Origin: Tilletia caries
Taxonomy: Eukaryota; Basidiomycota; Exobasidiomycetes; Tilletiales; Tilletiaceae
Length of the DNA: 64,000 nt
Direction: 5' to 3'
Assembly (NCBI GenBank): GCA_032718865.1
Contig: JALUTQ010000033.1
Coordinates: 558,001-622,000 of the forward strand
Shown: one piece after another, positions 1-11,670 of the stretch
Layout: each line of letters starts with the position of its first letter
How positions within the stretch are numbered: the stretch's first letter is position 1
Position numbers and translations under genes: made by a program
The notes under the pieces: generated by a model
The model's database searches: none
What the model saw: only the letters and a program-made list of their open reading frames with translations
Told to the model about the DNA's origin: nothing

Positions 1-2
1 GA

Positions 3-1250
3 CCGAGCGCGAACCCAGGCTCGGGCTTCCCCCCTGGTTTCGTGCCCCACACCGCCACGCTTCCCTCGCCCGCATACCACACCATGCGCAGCCAGCAGCA
101 CCAGGCCGGCCTTGCCCATAACATCTATGGACGCAACTTGGCTGCCTCCTCCTCCTCCGGCGGACCGGGAGCCGGAGCCGGAGCCGGTCATGCTGCTGGC
201 GCTCATGGCGAACGGGGTGCCGAGGGTCAGAGTCAGCCGGTTGGAGGGGCATCCTCATCATCCCAGCCGATCGGTCTGTTCCCACATCCACCCCGCACGG
301 CAGGTCTCCAGCCACCCCGGACTGCCCAACCTCTGCCTGAACATCTGGGCGCCCTGCCCCCGAGCGCGAAGTCGTCCTTCCTGGGTCTCTTCGCGTCCTT
401 CTACGACTCCCTCTCTGACAGCCGCACTCTCAAGGCGACGCTGGAGGATCAGGTCAGGCGGAGTAATGCGCTGTTGAGCACGTTGCAGCGCTCGAGGGAT
501 GTGTTGGAGGAGGTCGTCGAGCGGAAAGTCGGGGAGGTTAGGAGGGAGTGGGAGGGGAGGGTTCGGGAGTTGGAGGGCAGGGTGAGAGAGTTGGAGGGGT
601 ACAGTCCCTTGTCGCCTCCTTCTCTTGTGTTGGGGCCGGAGGAAGCGGCGCGGAGGAATAATGGAGTTGCCGCCGAGGGGGTTATGGATCTCGATGATGC
701 AGAGCGCCCGAAGTCGTCGGCGGCCGCGACGGTCGATAAAGTCCATGAAGCACTGGAGGGTGTGATGGACGCGGCTGCGGAGGAGGAGGCTGAGGTCGAT
801 CAGCTGATGGAAGAGGCCGCTGCCGAGACACAGACTGCCGGTGCCGGACGGGGTCGTGGGCATGCCAAGAAGGGCGGCAATAAGGCGGCTGCTGCCGCTG
901 AGGAGAAGAAGGCGGACGGAGCAGGAGGAGGAGGGCGCAGCAAGGGCAAGGCTGGCGCTGAAAGGGATTCATCTACGAGTTTGGAACTTGTCGATCGGGG
1001 CGGCGGCGGGGGCGATGACGATGACGACGACAGAGACGCACCCGAGGAGGGTGCTGCTGGGGATGACGGAGCGCTGCGGAAAGGGGCCGGGCGCGAAGGG
1101 GTGGAGCGTGGGGAGAAGCTGTCGATCGGTGGTGGTGGTGCGGCGGCTGTCGCGGGGGCGGGTGTCCATCGACGGCCGCGCCGCGGGACGAATGCGGCTC
1201 TTACTGCGCCCTTGGGGACGGCGGTTGCGGCACCGACGGCGGACGAGTGA
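3..1250 (+). CDS. coiled-coil, low-complexity protein, 5' end outside window
   Basis: The reading frame is open from the first bases of the window to a TGA at 1248-1250, so at least 415 residues of the C-terminal part are present and the start lies upstream. The first ATG inside the window (84) is not preceded by a stop and need not be the start. Seen in order: a Ser/Gly/Ala-rich stretch, a short conserved-looking segment (SSFLGLFASFYDSLSDSRTL), a heptad-like coiled coil with two VRELEG repeats, then a long acidic and Gly/Ala/Lys-rich tail with a run of six Asp. I do not recognise the family. A nuclear or scaffold role would fit the composition, but nothing proves it. Confidence 0.7.
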   Translation, partial: PSANPGSGFPPGFVPHTATLPSPAYHTMRSQQHQAGLAHNIYGRNLAASSSSGGPGAGAGAGHAAGAHGERGAEGQSQPVGGASSSSQPIGLFPHPPRTAGLQPPRTAQPLPEHLGALPPSAKSSFLGLFASFYDSLSDSRTLKATLEDQVRRSNALLSTLQRSRDVLEEVVERKVGEVRREWEGRVRELEGRVRELEGYSPLSPPSLVLGPEEAARRNNGVAAEGVMDLDDAERPKSSAAATVDKVHEALEGVMDAAAEEEAEVDQLMEEAAAETQTAGAGRGRGHAKKGGNKAAAAAEEKKADGAGGGGRSKGKAGAERDSSTSLELVDRGGGGGDDDDDDRDAPEEGAAGDDGALRKGAGREGVERGEKLSIGGGGAAAVAGAGVHRRPRRGTNAALTAPLGTAVAAPTADE

Positions 1251-1818
1251 AAAATTTGCTACCATACTTTCGTTCGGAAGGATGGGACGGAAGGAAGGTG
1301 CCGGACTACGATCGGACACCCTCCCCTGGCCCTTGCTCAGCTTGACGTCGGCGATCAAACTTCTCAGCCAGCAGCAGCAGCAACGACAAATAGTACAGGA
1401 ACGCGGCGGATTCCTTCCTAATTTTCGACGTGCGAGCCTTTCCTCCTTCTCGTTACTCCTTCACTTTGACATCCACTCCATTTTTACTTCTTTTTTTTTC
1501 ACTTCACCCCATCTTCCCTTTTCTTTCTTTTCTTCGCCTGCCTCTGCCCCTGCTGGCCTTTAACTTTTCGCGTCTGCCTGTGTTCTTTCCTGAGCTTTAC
1601 ATAACTTGTGTTTCCTCAACCCCCCCCTTTCTGAACCCCCCCCCAAAAGAATTCCTTCGTTTGCTATGTTTCTTCAGTAATCTTGATCGCTTGATCCTTC
1701 TGTTGGCTGGGTACGGACGAGGTCGATGAGGTCGAGGATGCAAAGGACAGCAGCGAGCACCTTGTAAGGATGCTTCTCACGGCTTGTACAACTTTGCAGA
1801 ACCATATATAATCGCTCT
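1251..1818. other. intergenic, convergent 3' ends
   Basis: The stretch lies between the stop of the coiled-coil gene on the plus strand and the stop of the kinase gene on the minus strand. It is pyrimidine-rich from about 1430 to 1660 with C and T runs. I see no gene; it probably holds the two 3' UTRs. Confidence 0.6.
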
Positions 1819-3156
1819 TTATTGCGCTTGTCTATGCTTCCATCGCAGTACCAAAGCTGCGCTCCACCCTGGTCGTTCGAGGATCTCCTTGGCTCGCCTT
1901 TGTGTCCATTGCACGTTCCCCCACGCACCCCAGCCGGCCTGAAAACGTTGCCAACTGAGGATAGCTAGATCCCAATGGATGAGGAAGTCGTCAAAGCTGT
2001 ACGCGCTCGCAGCCCGTCTGCTTTCAGGGAGGAAGCCAGTGTCGTCGGCCTGCGCCCAGAGTGGTGCTGGCTCCGCTTGAACCGCGCTGATGAAGTGATC
2101 GTGATAATATCGCAACAGAGTCCGCTCCCCTTGGCTGTCCATGGCCGACGATGATATCGAGGTTGTCAGAAACTTGGCCAAGTCGGTTACGCCCACGCCG
2201 CGACCGACAAACTGGAAGTCGTACGCAGCAGCACAACGTCCGTCGTCTGAGAACGCCAGGTTGGCAGATTTGACGTCGCCGTGGATGAGGGTTTGACCGG
2301 CGGGCCCGCAGTGAGAGCCCTCGGCGGACAGAGCCCAGTCGATGGCGTGTGCGAGATCGCCCTTGAGTCCTAACCGGGCCCAGAGTGAGTTGTCTGGGAT
2401 TCGCTCAAGCTCGGCAAGTCGGGTGTCGACGTAGCTATACCCTCCCATCTGCCATACGCCATTCCCCTTCCATCTCGACGAAGATGATGAGCTGGACCAT
2501 GCCTTCAGTGGCGGAGGACATTCGCCGTGATCACCTTCTGCTCGTCCGTCTTGGCTATTCGGGAGGTAGCCGGCGAAGTGTGCGTGGAAATGGGCGAGCC
2601 AGCGGAGAGCAGCCAGGGTTTGATCTTGATCGAGTGTACCCCTCATTTCCTCAGCAAGGCGCGGGAAACCGATATCTCGGATGTCGTCAAGAAGGATCGC
2701 CTGGACAGACGCAGCCTCGTTTCGTGAATCCGAACCGTCGTCTCGCGGGGAGCCCGGTACAGGGGCATCGAGAGCCGAGTGTAAGGTGGAGATTGACGCA
2801 TGTGGTCCGCAAACGAGCGAGGCTTGGAGCGACCTTGTCATTCGAGATCCGTAGAAGTTGGCCTCGACGCGATAGCTGAGCAACTTGCGTAGATGGCCTT
2901 CATCTGGCTTTCCGTCCGAATCGAGCTCGGTCCGGGGAGGGATGATGACCTTGAGGATGAAGCGTCGTTGTCCTTCTTGCTCGTTCTGATCCTTGAGCTT
3001 GAGCTTGAGCTTGAGCACGACGGTGCATATTGACCCGTAGCCTGCCCAGAGTTCTGCGGTCTCTGCGACACTGACGATCTGAGCTCCTGCCACGAGTGAA
3101 TCAGCCGGCGCGCTCTTCAGCAGCCTTTCCACCACTCTCGCGTTTGCGTCTGGCAT
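1819..3156 (-). CDS. choline-kinase/APH-like small-molecule kinase
   Basis: Single-exon gene of 445 aa with the ATG at 3154-3156; the frame stays open upstream but has no further ATG before 3258. The fold is that of the protein-kinase-like EcKinase/CHK/aminoglycoside phosphotransferase group: an N-lobe with RRFILKV (beta-3 Lys type), a catalytic loop HGDVKSAN (about residues 292-299, Asp294 as base) and a metal-binding YDFQFVGRG (Asp313) in place of the DFG of protein kinases. Members phosphorylate small alcohols, sterols or drugs with ATP, usually in the cytosol. The substrate here cannot be told. A Lys/Leu repeat (VLKLKLKLKD) and a Ser run (residues about 220-227) look like lineage-specific insertions. 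Confidence 0.8.
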   Translation of the reverse strand: MPDANARVVERLLKSAPADSLVAGAQIVSVAETAELWAGYGSICTVVLKLKLKLKDQNEQEGQRRFILKVIIPPRTELDSDGKPDEGHLRKLLSYRVEANFYGSRMTRSLQASLVCGPHASISTLHSALDAPVPGSPRDDGSDSRNEAASVQAILLDDIRDIGFPRLAEEMRGTLDQDQTLAALRWLAHFHAHFAGYLPNSQDGRAEGDHGECPPPLKAWSSSSSSSRWKGNGVWQMGGYSYVDTRLAELERIPDNSLWARLGLKGDLAHAIDWALSAEGSHCGPAGQTLIHGDVKSANLAFSDDGRCAAAYDFQFVGRGVGVTDLAKFLTTSISSSAMDSQGERTLLRYYHDHFISAVQAEPAPLWAQADDTGFLPESRRAASAYSFDDFLIHWDLAILSWQRFQAGWGAWGNVQWTQRRAKEILERPGWSAALVLRWKHRQAQ

Positions 3157-5138
3157 CTTAACGTCCCTGATCCGCAGGCAAGGGATTCGGTTCAGCGAGA
3201 AAGGAAGCGTTGTGACTTGTGTGTGATGGCAGGGACATCGAGCTTGTCGGGCGGACAACAGTCAGCAAGGCGGCTCTTGCCAAATGCCAACACTCCCATG
3301 CATGGAAGTCGCGACAAAATAAATGCTACTCCTGTGGCAGCCTCTCTCCGTGGACTTCGTCGCCATTCGTGGTTCCCGCTTCCGCTGGGAGCAAGTCGAG
3401 CGGCGTGGTGGTCAGCATGTCCTCGACGCTTATTGCGCGTCCCTCGTCAAGCGTCAAGCGTCAAGGCTCAAGAGTAAGTTTCGCGCTCGCCCTTGCTCCT
3501 TTCCATGGGCTCCTTCACTTCCCTCTTCTTAATAAGGCTCTGCTGCCCGCTTTCTCCGGCAGAACTTCTGACAAGGAGCGCCAGAAGTCGGAATCTGAGT
3601 TATGTAGCCGACTGCCGATGCGATGCACGATTCAGACCACAGCACTCAGCAGCGCAGCAGCATGGATCACATAAGTATATGCATGGTCGATGTGAGTGAC
3701 TCGTCCCCAGATCCCACTGTCCCCGCGATCTCACACTTTTCTTGACTTTGCAGTTTGCTCCCGCTTCTTACGTATGGAACGCCGTTTGGGTCACGGTGAT
3801 TCAGTCGACACACAACCAACGAAACAGAAAACACAACACTTCAGCTCGCTCAAAACTGCCTTCCCAGACTTTAACTGACTGGTTACTCTACAAGATGTAA
3901 TCGCAAACACGCGAGAAGAGGCTCATCTGCAAGGCAGAAGTCTACGCTACCTACCTCGATGTCCAAGCGCGCGATTCAGACGCGATTGTGGGTAGAGGGA
4001 GCTCCTGGGACGAGCGTCAGGTCTTTGTGATAGCCTCATCTTCACACACTGATTTGACCAGTATTCATGGTAGCAAACAACTCAAAAATTGGAAGGTGCC
4101 CAAGCACAAGCATCCGGCTCCTCACTCCAGGCCACTATTTCCTCCCTGAGGATAGCATGTCCTCCCCAAGTCCTCCTGTTTCAAGGTGATAATTCTGAGT
4201 GAGGAAGCTGAGATGAGGGTTGCCGATTGGGTGGCTATTCACCACGTGATGCTGAGAAATTTTTAGAAGGTTTATTATCTTGAATATTTCCATGCTGCCA
4301 TTGGTAATCAAAAAGGCTCCGACTCTCATACCAGAAAGGACCTCGCCTTCCATTCTGAAGGAAGTACTCACCAAATACTCTCACAGTCAAGAGACAAGCA
4401 AGACGCGTGTCGGAGACTCTCCAAGTGTAATCAGAGCAATTTTCAGCTTCGTAGCTGTCCTCACAGCCGTGCTAGAGCAGTAGGAAGCAGCGACGTGCCA
4501 AAGACGCATATTTGATCTTCCTCAGCATCTTGTCAGGGATAGAATGGGCAGAACGGGATAATAGGACTCGAGGCAGACGCTCTCGACCATCAGCTTTCGT
4601 TCAGGCTTCGTTTTTGCCTGTATGTGATCGGGTGGATGATGATGTGTGCAAGGAGACCAATGGGGGCAGGCTGTAAAATTTCAGAAGGTCGAAGTGGTGT
4701 TTTGTGCACTTCTGTTTCGTTGGTCGTGTGTTCGACTCAAACACCGTGACCCAAACGGCGTTCCATACTTACGCCCCGAACGCCACAAATCAATGGAAAT
4801 GCGCCAACATTCACAACAACATAGTCAAAAGGCTCATCCTGTATCCTGTGCCTGCCCTCCTGCCTCCTGCCTGGCGCCTGACCCAACCCCCGAGTTCCCG
4901 CGTTCCAGCACTGCTTCCGGACTCCGGTACGAGTGTACGACTGCAGGAGGGGAACCGCCTTTCGAACATGCGAGGGTGTCCCTTCTCTCTTTGACGCTAT
5001 AAGACAGTGCTCGAACGTGTTGATCGCTGATCGCTAACATCTCTCTTCTTCAACGCTTCACCACTTCCCCTTCCCCCTTCCCCCTTCCCCCTTCCCCCTC
5101 CTTCTGACACCTGTCCCTGCCAAGCAGATTTTGGCAGG
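3157..5138. other. intergenic, divergent promoters
   Basis: About 2 kb between two divergently read genes. It holds the upstream region of the kinase gene (left) and of the Cys-rich secreted gene (right). Only short unsupported ORFs occur and none shows a known motif or a plausible splice pattern. The only clear structure is a 7-bp repeat near the right edge (5062-5101), listed separately. Confidence 0.55.
5062..5101 (+). repeat. (CCCCTTC)n tandem repeat in leader
   Basis: Five or so copies of a 7-bp CCCCTTC unit end about 37 bp before the ATG of the Cys-rich secreted gene. Pyrimidine tracts just ahead of the start are common in fungal promoters and mark transcription start zones; copy-number variation here could alter expression. 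Promoter role is inferred from position. Confidence 0.6.
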
Positions 5139-6674
5139 ATGCGCTTCTTCGACTTCCGCTCCCTGAGCTACGTCAAGACCTTGGCAGCCTCTTTCGTCCT
5201 CGTCCTCGTCCTCGTCCTGGTCTCCACTCTTCCCGCCGAGGCTGGCATTGTCAACAAGGTAGACGTCGACTCGGTTGCTCTTCTGGCCCGTGCCAACACC
5301 ACGTCCACCGCGGCATCCACTGCGGTATCCACTGCGCCGTCGACTACCACGTCCTCCACACCTGCCCCGACGGGCACCAGGCTTCTGAACAAACGGTGTT
5401 CAAAAGCCTCTCAATGCACCACCGGGGTCTGCAATGACCTGCTGAGCCCCATCTGTTACGCAACCAACGGAAGGCCGTACATCTGTGACTTTAACGGTGA
5501 TCGCATCGACCGATGCCGCCAAGTCCCCCTGGGTCACAGCTGCGCCAACACAGGCGATTGTTCTCAAGGCGTATGCAACAAGAACACAAGCACATGCACC
5601 CTCGTCGATGTCGGCGCCTATTGCGTCCGGGACACACACTGCAAGAGTCCAGCCCTGTGTGACCTCAGTCGTAAAAGGTGCGTGGTTCCCACCAACCAAA
5701 CGATCCTACCTCAGCAGCCTTGCGCCATCAACGAGCAGTGCAAGAGTGGGAAGTGTGAGAAGCAAAGAGCTTCACCCCGGGACAAGTACCTCGAATACCC
5801 ATTCGAAATGCCATACGAGAACTACGAGATCGACAGGAACCGCTGCGAATTCTACGCCCTCGGCCAGAGCGGTTGCCAAGACTATACAGAGTGCCAGGAA
5901 GGCTTCTGCTACAACGGCAAGTGCGCCCGTGGTGAAGCTGGCGATCAATGCATCCTCAACGATAACTGTACGAAAGACTACACCTGCGGTTTGGACGGCA
6001 AATGCTACCTCCCGCCTGCGACCAATCAGCTCAGATCCAATGCGCCGACGGTCAATGCGGCGACGCAATGTCTCTCGGGGCGGTCCAGATTCTCTTACAA
6101 TGTCCGACGGCCCATTCCTGGAGACGGTGGCAAAAAGCACGACTTTACCGACGAGGTCTGTACTGGGGTCGACGTAAACGGGCGCTGCAACGTTAATGCC
6201 GATTGCATCAGATCGGCTTGCGTCGAGGGTATCTGCAAGAAGCTGTTTGTTCACAGTCGTTGCGAGTACAACACTCAGTGCCTTTCAGGTAACTGCATGC
6301 TGTACACCCCGGACCGAACGTACAAGACGTGTGCCCGCCGCAGCACGGGTGCTGATTGTTACCGGGATGACGGATGCCTTTCACGCAAATGTCGGACGTT
6401 CTACCTGCAGTGTGACTGCCCATCTACATACCACGCCTGCGACGGATCGCTCCTGGGAGGACAGTGCAGGGAGGCTTCCGACTGCAAGGGCTCGTTGAAC
6501 GGCACGGTCACCTGTAACGCCCGGATCTGCACGCCGACGGATCCCGCAGCTCCCCACCCTACCTCGCCGGGCCCACCGCCTACATACACCACTGGACTCG
6601 GCTCCGCGCAGATGCCGTTCGATTACTACGCTCCAGGAGACGACGGCGTAATCGACCAGATTCTTCTGACCTGA
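5139..6674 (+). CDS. secreted Cys-rich repeat protein
   Basis: Intronless, 511 aa, ATG at 5139. Residues 1-36 form a signal peptide with a Leu/Val-rich core (FVLVLVLVLVSTL) and an AEAG-like cleavage site. A Thr/Ser-rich spacer (about 50-80) leads into many short Cys-rich modules of the form C-x(4-6)-C-x(3-5)-C (such as CSKASQCTTGVC, CANTGDCSQGVC, CILNDNCTKDYTC), covering about residues 87-465. The spacing recalls Dickkopf-N or EGF-like disulfide modules. The C-terminus is Pro-rich and lacks a GPI signal, so the protein is probably released or wall-bound. Several N-x-T/S sites are present. No enzymatic motif is seen; an adhesive or effector role is only a guess. Confidence 0.85.
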   Translation: MRFFDFRSLSYVKTLAASFVLVLVLVLVSTLPAEAGIVNKVDVDSVALLARANTTSTAASTAVSTAPSTTTSSTPAPTGTRLLNKRCSKASQCTTGVCNDLLSPICYATNGRPYICDFNGDRIDRCRQVPLGHSCANTGDCSQGVCNKNTSTCTLVDVGAYCVRDTHCKSPALCDLSRKRCVVPTNQTILPQQPCAINEQCKSGKCEKQRASPRDKYLEYPFEMPYENYEIDRNRCEFYALGQSGCQDYTECQEGFCYNGKCARGEAGDQCILNDNCTKDYTCGLDGKCYLPPATNQLRSNAPTVNAATQCLSGRSRFSYNVRRPIPGDGGKKHDFTDEVCTGVDVNGRCNVNADCIRSACVEGICKKLFVHSRCEYNTQCLSGNCMLYTPDRTYKTCARRSTGADCYRDDGCLSRKCRTFYLQCDCPSTYHACDGSLLGGQCREASDCKGSLNGTVTCNARICTPTDPAAPHPTSPGPPPTYTTGLGSAQMPFDYYAPGDDGVIDQILLT

Positions 6675-8230
6675 ATGGAAGGTGTGTGTGCTGGTTTTCA
6701 TCATCGCTCGTTCGCAAATTCTATGTATCTGATTCTTTTTGCCATCTTTCATAGGTCCATCTCAGCCTCAAAGCTGCCTCTTCCTTCCCCAAACCTCAGC
6801 TCATTCTCATCATCGGTCATCGCTCTACCTCCCTCCCTCCCTCTCTCGCCCTCACAAAACATTTGCTCTTCCACAAAAGCTTGTCGAGCGGACAACAGGC
6901 AACAAGGCTCCTCCAAAGCTCCCCTGAAAGTCGTGACTGTCACCACGATGATCATCTGCTTGCGAGTTGTATGCAGAGTACACATATATGTACAGAAGGA
7001 GCCAGCATTCAGAGAGTCCATCCGCGTTTATCCTCATGCTCGCCGGCCGTCGAGGGTCATGATAATAATGGTAATACTACGGATGAGAGGATTTCCGACC
7101 TCTTTACCTGAATTTTGCCTGTTAACGCTTTTTTTCCCTTCTCTGCCCTGAATACAGCGTACTGTCTATTATGCTCACTTCACCTTCTCAGCAGAATCCA
7201 GACTCGGCATGGTGGGGTCTCTCACTCAACGCTTCTTCTTCCCCTCAAAATCAGGACTCTCCCTGTCATTCCCTTCCTTTTTCCCTTTCTTAACGAACCC
7301 ATCGTGCTCTATCATGTCCATTTCCAGATGCTTCCTACTGTCCGACCCGCCCCTGTCCACTCTGCGATCAAGTCCACCCCTCGACGATACCGTCCATGCC
7401 TCTGCAGAGCGCTTGCCGGCGCTCGATACCCCTTTCGACAATCTTAAAAGTCAAGCTGCATCAAGGGAAACACCATATCCTGCAATACATCTGACAGATT
7501 GACCGGATGCAGGCCGCATCAGAGCCACGACCTCCTCTACAACATGACGATGTTGCAACTGAGCAGGTGGGACATCAGTCTCGTGGAAAGACACGGCTTC
7601 GTTTTTGAGCACCTCGCCCATTACCGAGCCACGGGTACTTGGCCTTCTCCGCATGCCGTCGCTACATCCCCAATCCGATCCAGCCTCAGTGCCCGCGCCA
7701 AGCCGCGACACCGCTGGTCATTCTTATTCCTTGCCATGACGAAGCTGACAGTCAAAGGTTGACCGTGCTTCCTCCTTCCTTGCTCTCGCCCCTTCCCTTA
7801 TCGACAGAATCGCCGACACTCCTGCACAGCCTTTCCCTCCCGAGACCGCCAGATCATCGCCGCTTCAACCATTGCTTGGAACATCACCTTCATCCTCACC
7901 GACAGCCTCTCTATATGTATGCCCACCCCCTTCTTCCATGATGACGCGATGACGAGTCGAGTCTCTCCCTCGATGTACATTACGAGGTCTCTGCCTTCCG
8001 GCCCTTTCGTTCTGCTCGCTTGTGCACCGTCAGTGGACGCGGCCCAGGAAGATCTCGAGCTTTCCCTCCGTTCTTCCACCTGGCTTCGACAACACATAGA
8101 CGTAAGCCACGTAATCGAATCGATCCAGCCGTGGGGAACAATTGTGTTAGCTGAAGAAAGACGTAGATGAATGGCGAAAACAATAACGGGAGGAACATGA
8201 CGGTGGGACCAAGAAGATGGAGTGTAAGGC
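6675..8230. other. intergenic, convergent 3' ends
   Basis: Region between the stop codons of the Cys-rich gene (+) and the subtilase gene (-). It is CT-rich in parts (6790-6850, 7220-7290, 7760-7850). Open frames on both strands are short and biased by composition; I see no supported gene. Confidence 0.5.
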
Positions 8231-11200
8231 CTAAGGACGCTTGATATGAAAGGCGTGGGAAACATAAGTCTCGTAAGATGACGATACATTGGATGGCTGG
8301 TCCAGTCTCAGTGCTTTGAGAATGAAGCGATAGTGGCCGTTCGGGATGGGCTTCGAAGCGCCCTTGAAATCGGTGTAATTTGGACCTGCTACTGCGTACT
8401 GGAGGTCATCTCGAGGGAGGTCGATCAGGGTCACAACGTTCCCAAGGACGCCATCGTTCGGGGACACAAGAGAAGTCTCTCGATGACCGCACTGCAATGC
8501 AATAGTCGGCTTGAATGTCGTGTTGGCCTGGACCAAGTCCACCGTCACAAGCCGGGATCCGGCGAACATCTGGAACTTGAGAGTCGGAAGCTGGGTGTCG
8601 TCCGAGAGATTGTACGAGTGTCTGTCGTCGCAGATCGACTGGTCGCCGACAGGTTCGACCAGCGAGGGCTGGAAATATGTTGAAGTACCGTTAAGATTCA
8701 GAACCGGAATCTTGCCAAGGCGGGCCGCGACCCCCATGTAGGGGATCGTCAATGACCCGAAAGGCGTATTAGATTCTGCCTTGACGAAGCCGGAGAAGAT
8801 TGGTATCTTCTCTTGATCAACGCTCGGGCTCTTGAAGACAGCCTTCACGATCTGCTTGGCCCCGGGGGCGAGTGAGAACGTCGAAGGAGCAAATTCGATG
8901 GACGTTTGATGTTCGCTGACTGGAACGAGCGGTCCCGCATTCCAGCTGTAAAGGCCCTTGTCCCCGGCCGTAAAGATCGTGCCCGCAGGCAGGTGCTTCA
9001 TCGTGAAGAGCTGCGTCTCCTTAGGACCGATGTTCGTGAATGACAAGGTCTGTGTTGCCTGGAAATCGTCGGTATCGTTCAGGTGCAATCGGTCCGGCCA
9101 TACATTCGTGAGACGTTTGACTGCTGCGTAGACGTTGATCAAGCCTCCTGCCTGGCGAGCCACACTTTCGAGGATGGACTGATTGGCTGCGAAGGCGATA
9201 GGGGTTGCAGTCGTGGTTATGGCACTGCGGATCTGGGCCGGTGTCTCTGAGTTTCCTTTAACGCTCCGGTACGCGGCAATACTTGAGGCTATGTAGGGTG
9301 TTGACATCGATGTTCCCGAATCTGCGCCGACTCTGTAGGAAACACTACGGGTGAACACGCATTGTAGAGCCCAAGAAGGACACGTACACTTCTTCACTCA
9401 CTGCCCAAGCACCACAGGGAAGGTGGACAGAATTGAGCCTCCTGGAGCCGAAACGCTGCCGGTTATCCTTAGATCGAATGATGGTCCCGTCTGAGAAAAG
9501 TAGCTTATCATTCTGAGCAGACGTAGATGCCATATTGCTATCAGCTTCAGCCAAGCTCGTCTGATGTCTAAAAGAAGTGATGCTCACCTTCCTGTCACTG
9601 GGTTGTTCACCGCGACGTTTGTCTGAGCAGCAAAGCTGATGGAGATCTTACCACCCGCGTTGATAGCATTGACAATGTCGACACCAACGTTTTCGTCAAT
9701 GAGAGCCACATGCAGATCGGCGCCGACATCTGCATACACATCGGCATACACCTTTCCCAGCCTGTTGCGGTTGTAGATGAGTATCCTCTTTGCGCCCTTG
9801 TCGACGGCGGAGTTGATCTGAGTGTCCATGGTGCAGCTCTATTTGCAAGGGCAAGCAGGATGTCAGCATCAGCTATTCGAACATCTGCCATGAAACATCC
9901 TCACAAAGCTGCGTGCGATCAGTACCACGAAGTTTTTTAGGTCTGGCGTGCTATCCGGTAGTGGTTGGCAAGCATCGTTGACCTCTGAGGGCGTTTTACT
10001 TGTGACATAGACTGGAAACGATGGTGAGCCATTTCCAGGTATCGATTTCGCCGAGAGGTAGACGAAATCCGTGGAAGCTCCGTGCTGCACGTAAGAAGCT
10101 GTGCGGCCGAGAAGAACATCGTTGTCGACCGAGCCAGCGCCAATGACGCCAGGAGCGTCCGCAGGGGACTGAGAATAGAAAGCTCCAGACTCTCCATCGT
10201 TCCCATTCGCTGCGACTATGATCACACCGTGATCGACGAGTTGTGAGGCTAAGGCCGCAATAGGACGACTGCCCCACCCGCTCTCGTATGAAATCGACAT
10301 GGAGATGATGTGCACTCCGTCGTGAAAGGCCCGTTGCATCGCCGAGAGGACTGTGTCGACTGCGACGAATGGATCCGTGCACGACGCTAGTCGATACAGA
10401 TTGACCCGTGCTTTTGGAGCTACTCCGACGAACCCTTGATTCGTGTCGTTGCCGATAGCGATACCCGTAACGTGGGTACCATGAATCAACAACGGGCAGT
10501 CTGCGAAAGGATCCGGAACCCAGCCCGGGTTCCCTTGATCGTTCACGAGAGCACCGCCTCCGGCGATTGGACACCCGTCCCCGAAACACTTGTCACCGTT
10601 CTTCTTGCCCCCGTTCAGAGCGGTAAGGCTGTAATCGACGCCCAAGTCGATAATGCCGATCAGCTGGCCGATGCCGTTCCCTCCAAGCTCGGCGTGCAGG
10701 CGATCCATTCCAGTCATTCGGTGAGGTGCTTCGGCCACGGCGGCTAAGACAGACGCAGTGTTGTTCTTCGACATGGGAGTGACAACGGCTTCGTTGGATT
10801 GCCTCACAAGCGGCCTAAGAACTTGACGAGCATCCATGATCGTGATCGGATGGATCGCCATGACTCCTTCAAACCCCTGCAGCGTTGAGATGTTGGCTCC
10901 TTCATGCAGGGTCAGGGAAAGAGCGAAAAACTGACAGGGAAGACAACGGAGCGGGGTTGAGTAAAGGTCGGGTGTGGGACAAAGGCCAGACGTACCAAGC
11001 GAGGATCAGTCATCCGATGCCGCACAGTGTATAGGCCTGCGATGGAAGAGTCCAGATAGCGCTCGAAGGCGACGTGAACAGCATCCTTATTTCAGACAAG
11101 TTCCCGTCAGCACATTGTCGCGAAATAGAACAGATCTTCATGTCGTGCTCACATCAATCACGGGAGTGCGGTCCGCCGAAGGCCGAATGTTTTCCGATGG

Positions 11201-11374
11201 AAAAAATTGGACAATGTAGCTATCCTTGAGCTGCCGGTTCGATGCCGTGCTGCGCCGAACGGAGCGTGCGTCTGCTGTGGACAGTGAGATTGATCCGACT
11301 TCGTGGAGATAGCTGTAAAAGGTGAAGGTCAGCCAGGAGATGGCGAGCAGAAGGCGCGAGCGCCAATGTGTCAT
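8231..11374 (-). CDS. secreted subtilisin-like serine protease (S8)
   Basis: Six exons on the minus strand: 11374-11153, 11085-10996, 10930-9905, 9838-9588, 9512-9402 and 9332-8231, giving 933 aa with every intron GT-AG and frames joining exactly. Order: signal peptide (1-25), I9-type propeptide (begins DSYIVQF, ends near the VMAIHPI segment at about 128), catalytic domain with IIDLGVDY (Asp199), HGTHVTG (His254), oxyanion VAANGN (Asn346) and SGTSMSTP (Ser575), with a PA-type insert at about 430-525, then a long fn3-like C-terminal region. This is the architecture of large Vpr/Pr1-type extracellular subtilases, which mature by propeptide removal and degrade outside proteins. All catalytic residues are present, so it should be active. 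It is followed on the same strand by no partner; the gene upstream (11671-12885) is also secreted. Confidence 0.92.
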
Positions 11375-11670
11375 GTTAGGAGAGGAGATGGGTGGTAGTA
11401 TGCCGCGGAAGCAGAAGGGAACTTCCAGCTCACGCGCTCCTTTAAGTCCTGCTCGCCTGCTCCCTTGACATTACATGATGCAAGGAAGGAACCAAATGCG
11501 GACATTCACCAGTCGCCGCTGATGAAGCTCTGAAGATGGAGGTCGGAATGAAAAAGAAAGGATGCTCGGTCCATCGTTCCTAACGGGCAGGCTCCAGGAA
11601 CCAGAAGGGAATGAGAGGTGAGCTCAATGTCTGATTCTCCCCGGACCCGGTCCCTGCAGGCGAAGGTCAC

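Noticed and set aside
3219..3878. Overlapping short plus-strand frames upstream of the kinase gene
   Set aside because: They differ in frame, have no motif, and no splice combination gives a convincing product.
7798..8289. 163-codon minus-strand frame after the subtilase stop
   Set aside because: No homology, no splice support, and it starts inside the subtilase coding DNA in another frame; probably chance.
9345..9587. Reading the subtilase straight through this 80-codon frame as an exon
   Set aside because: A different acceptor (TCTGCTCAG, ending 9513) gives the conserved pre-serine segment (SVSAPGGSILSTF) and joins both neighbours in frame, so the long frame is a shadow.
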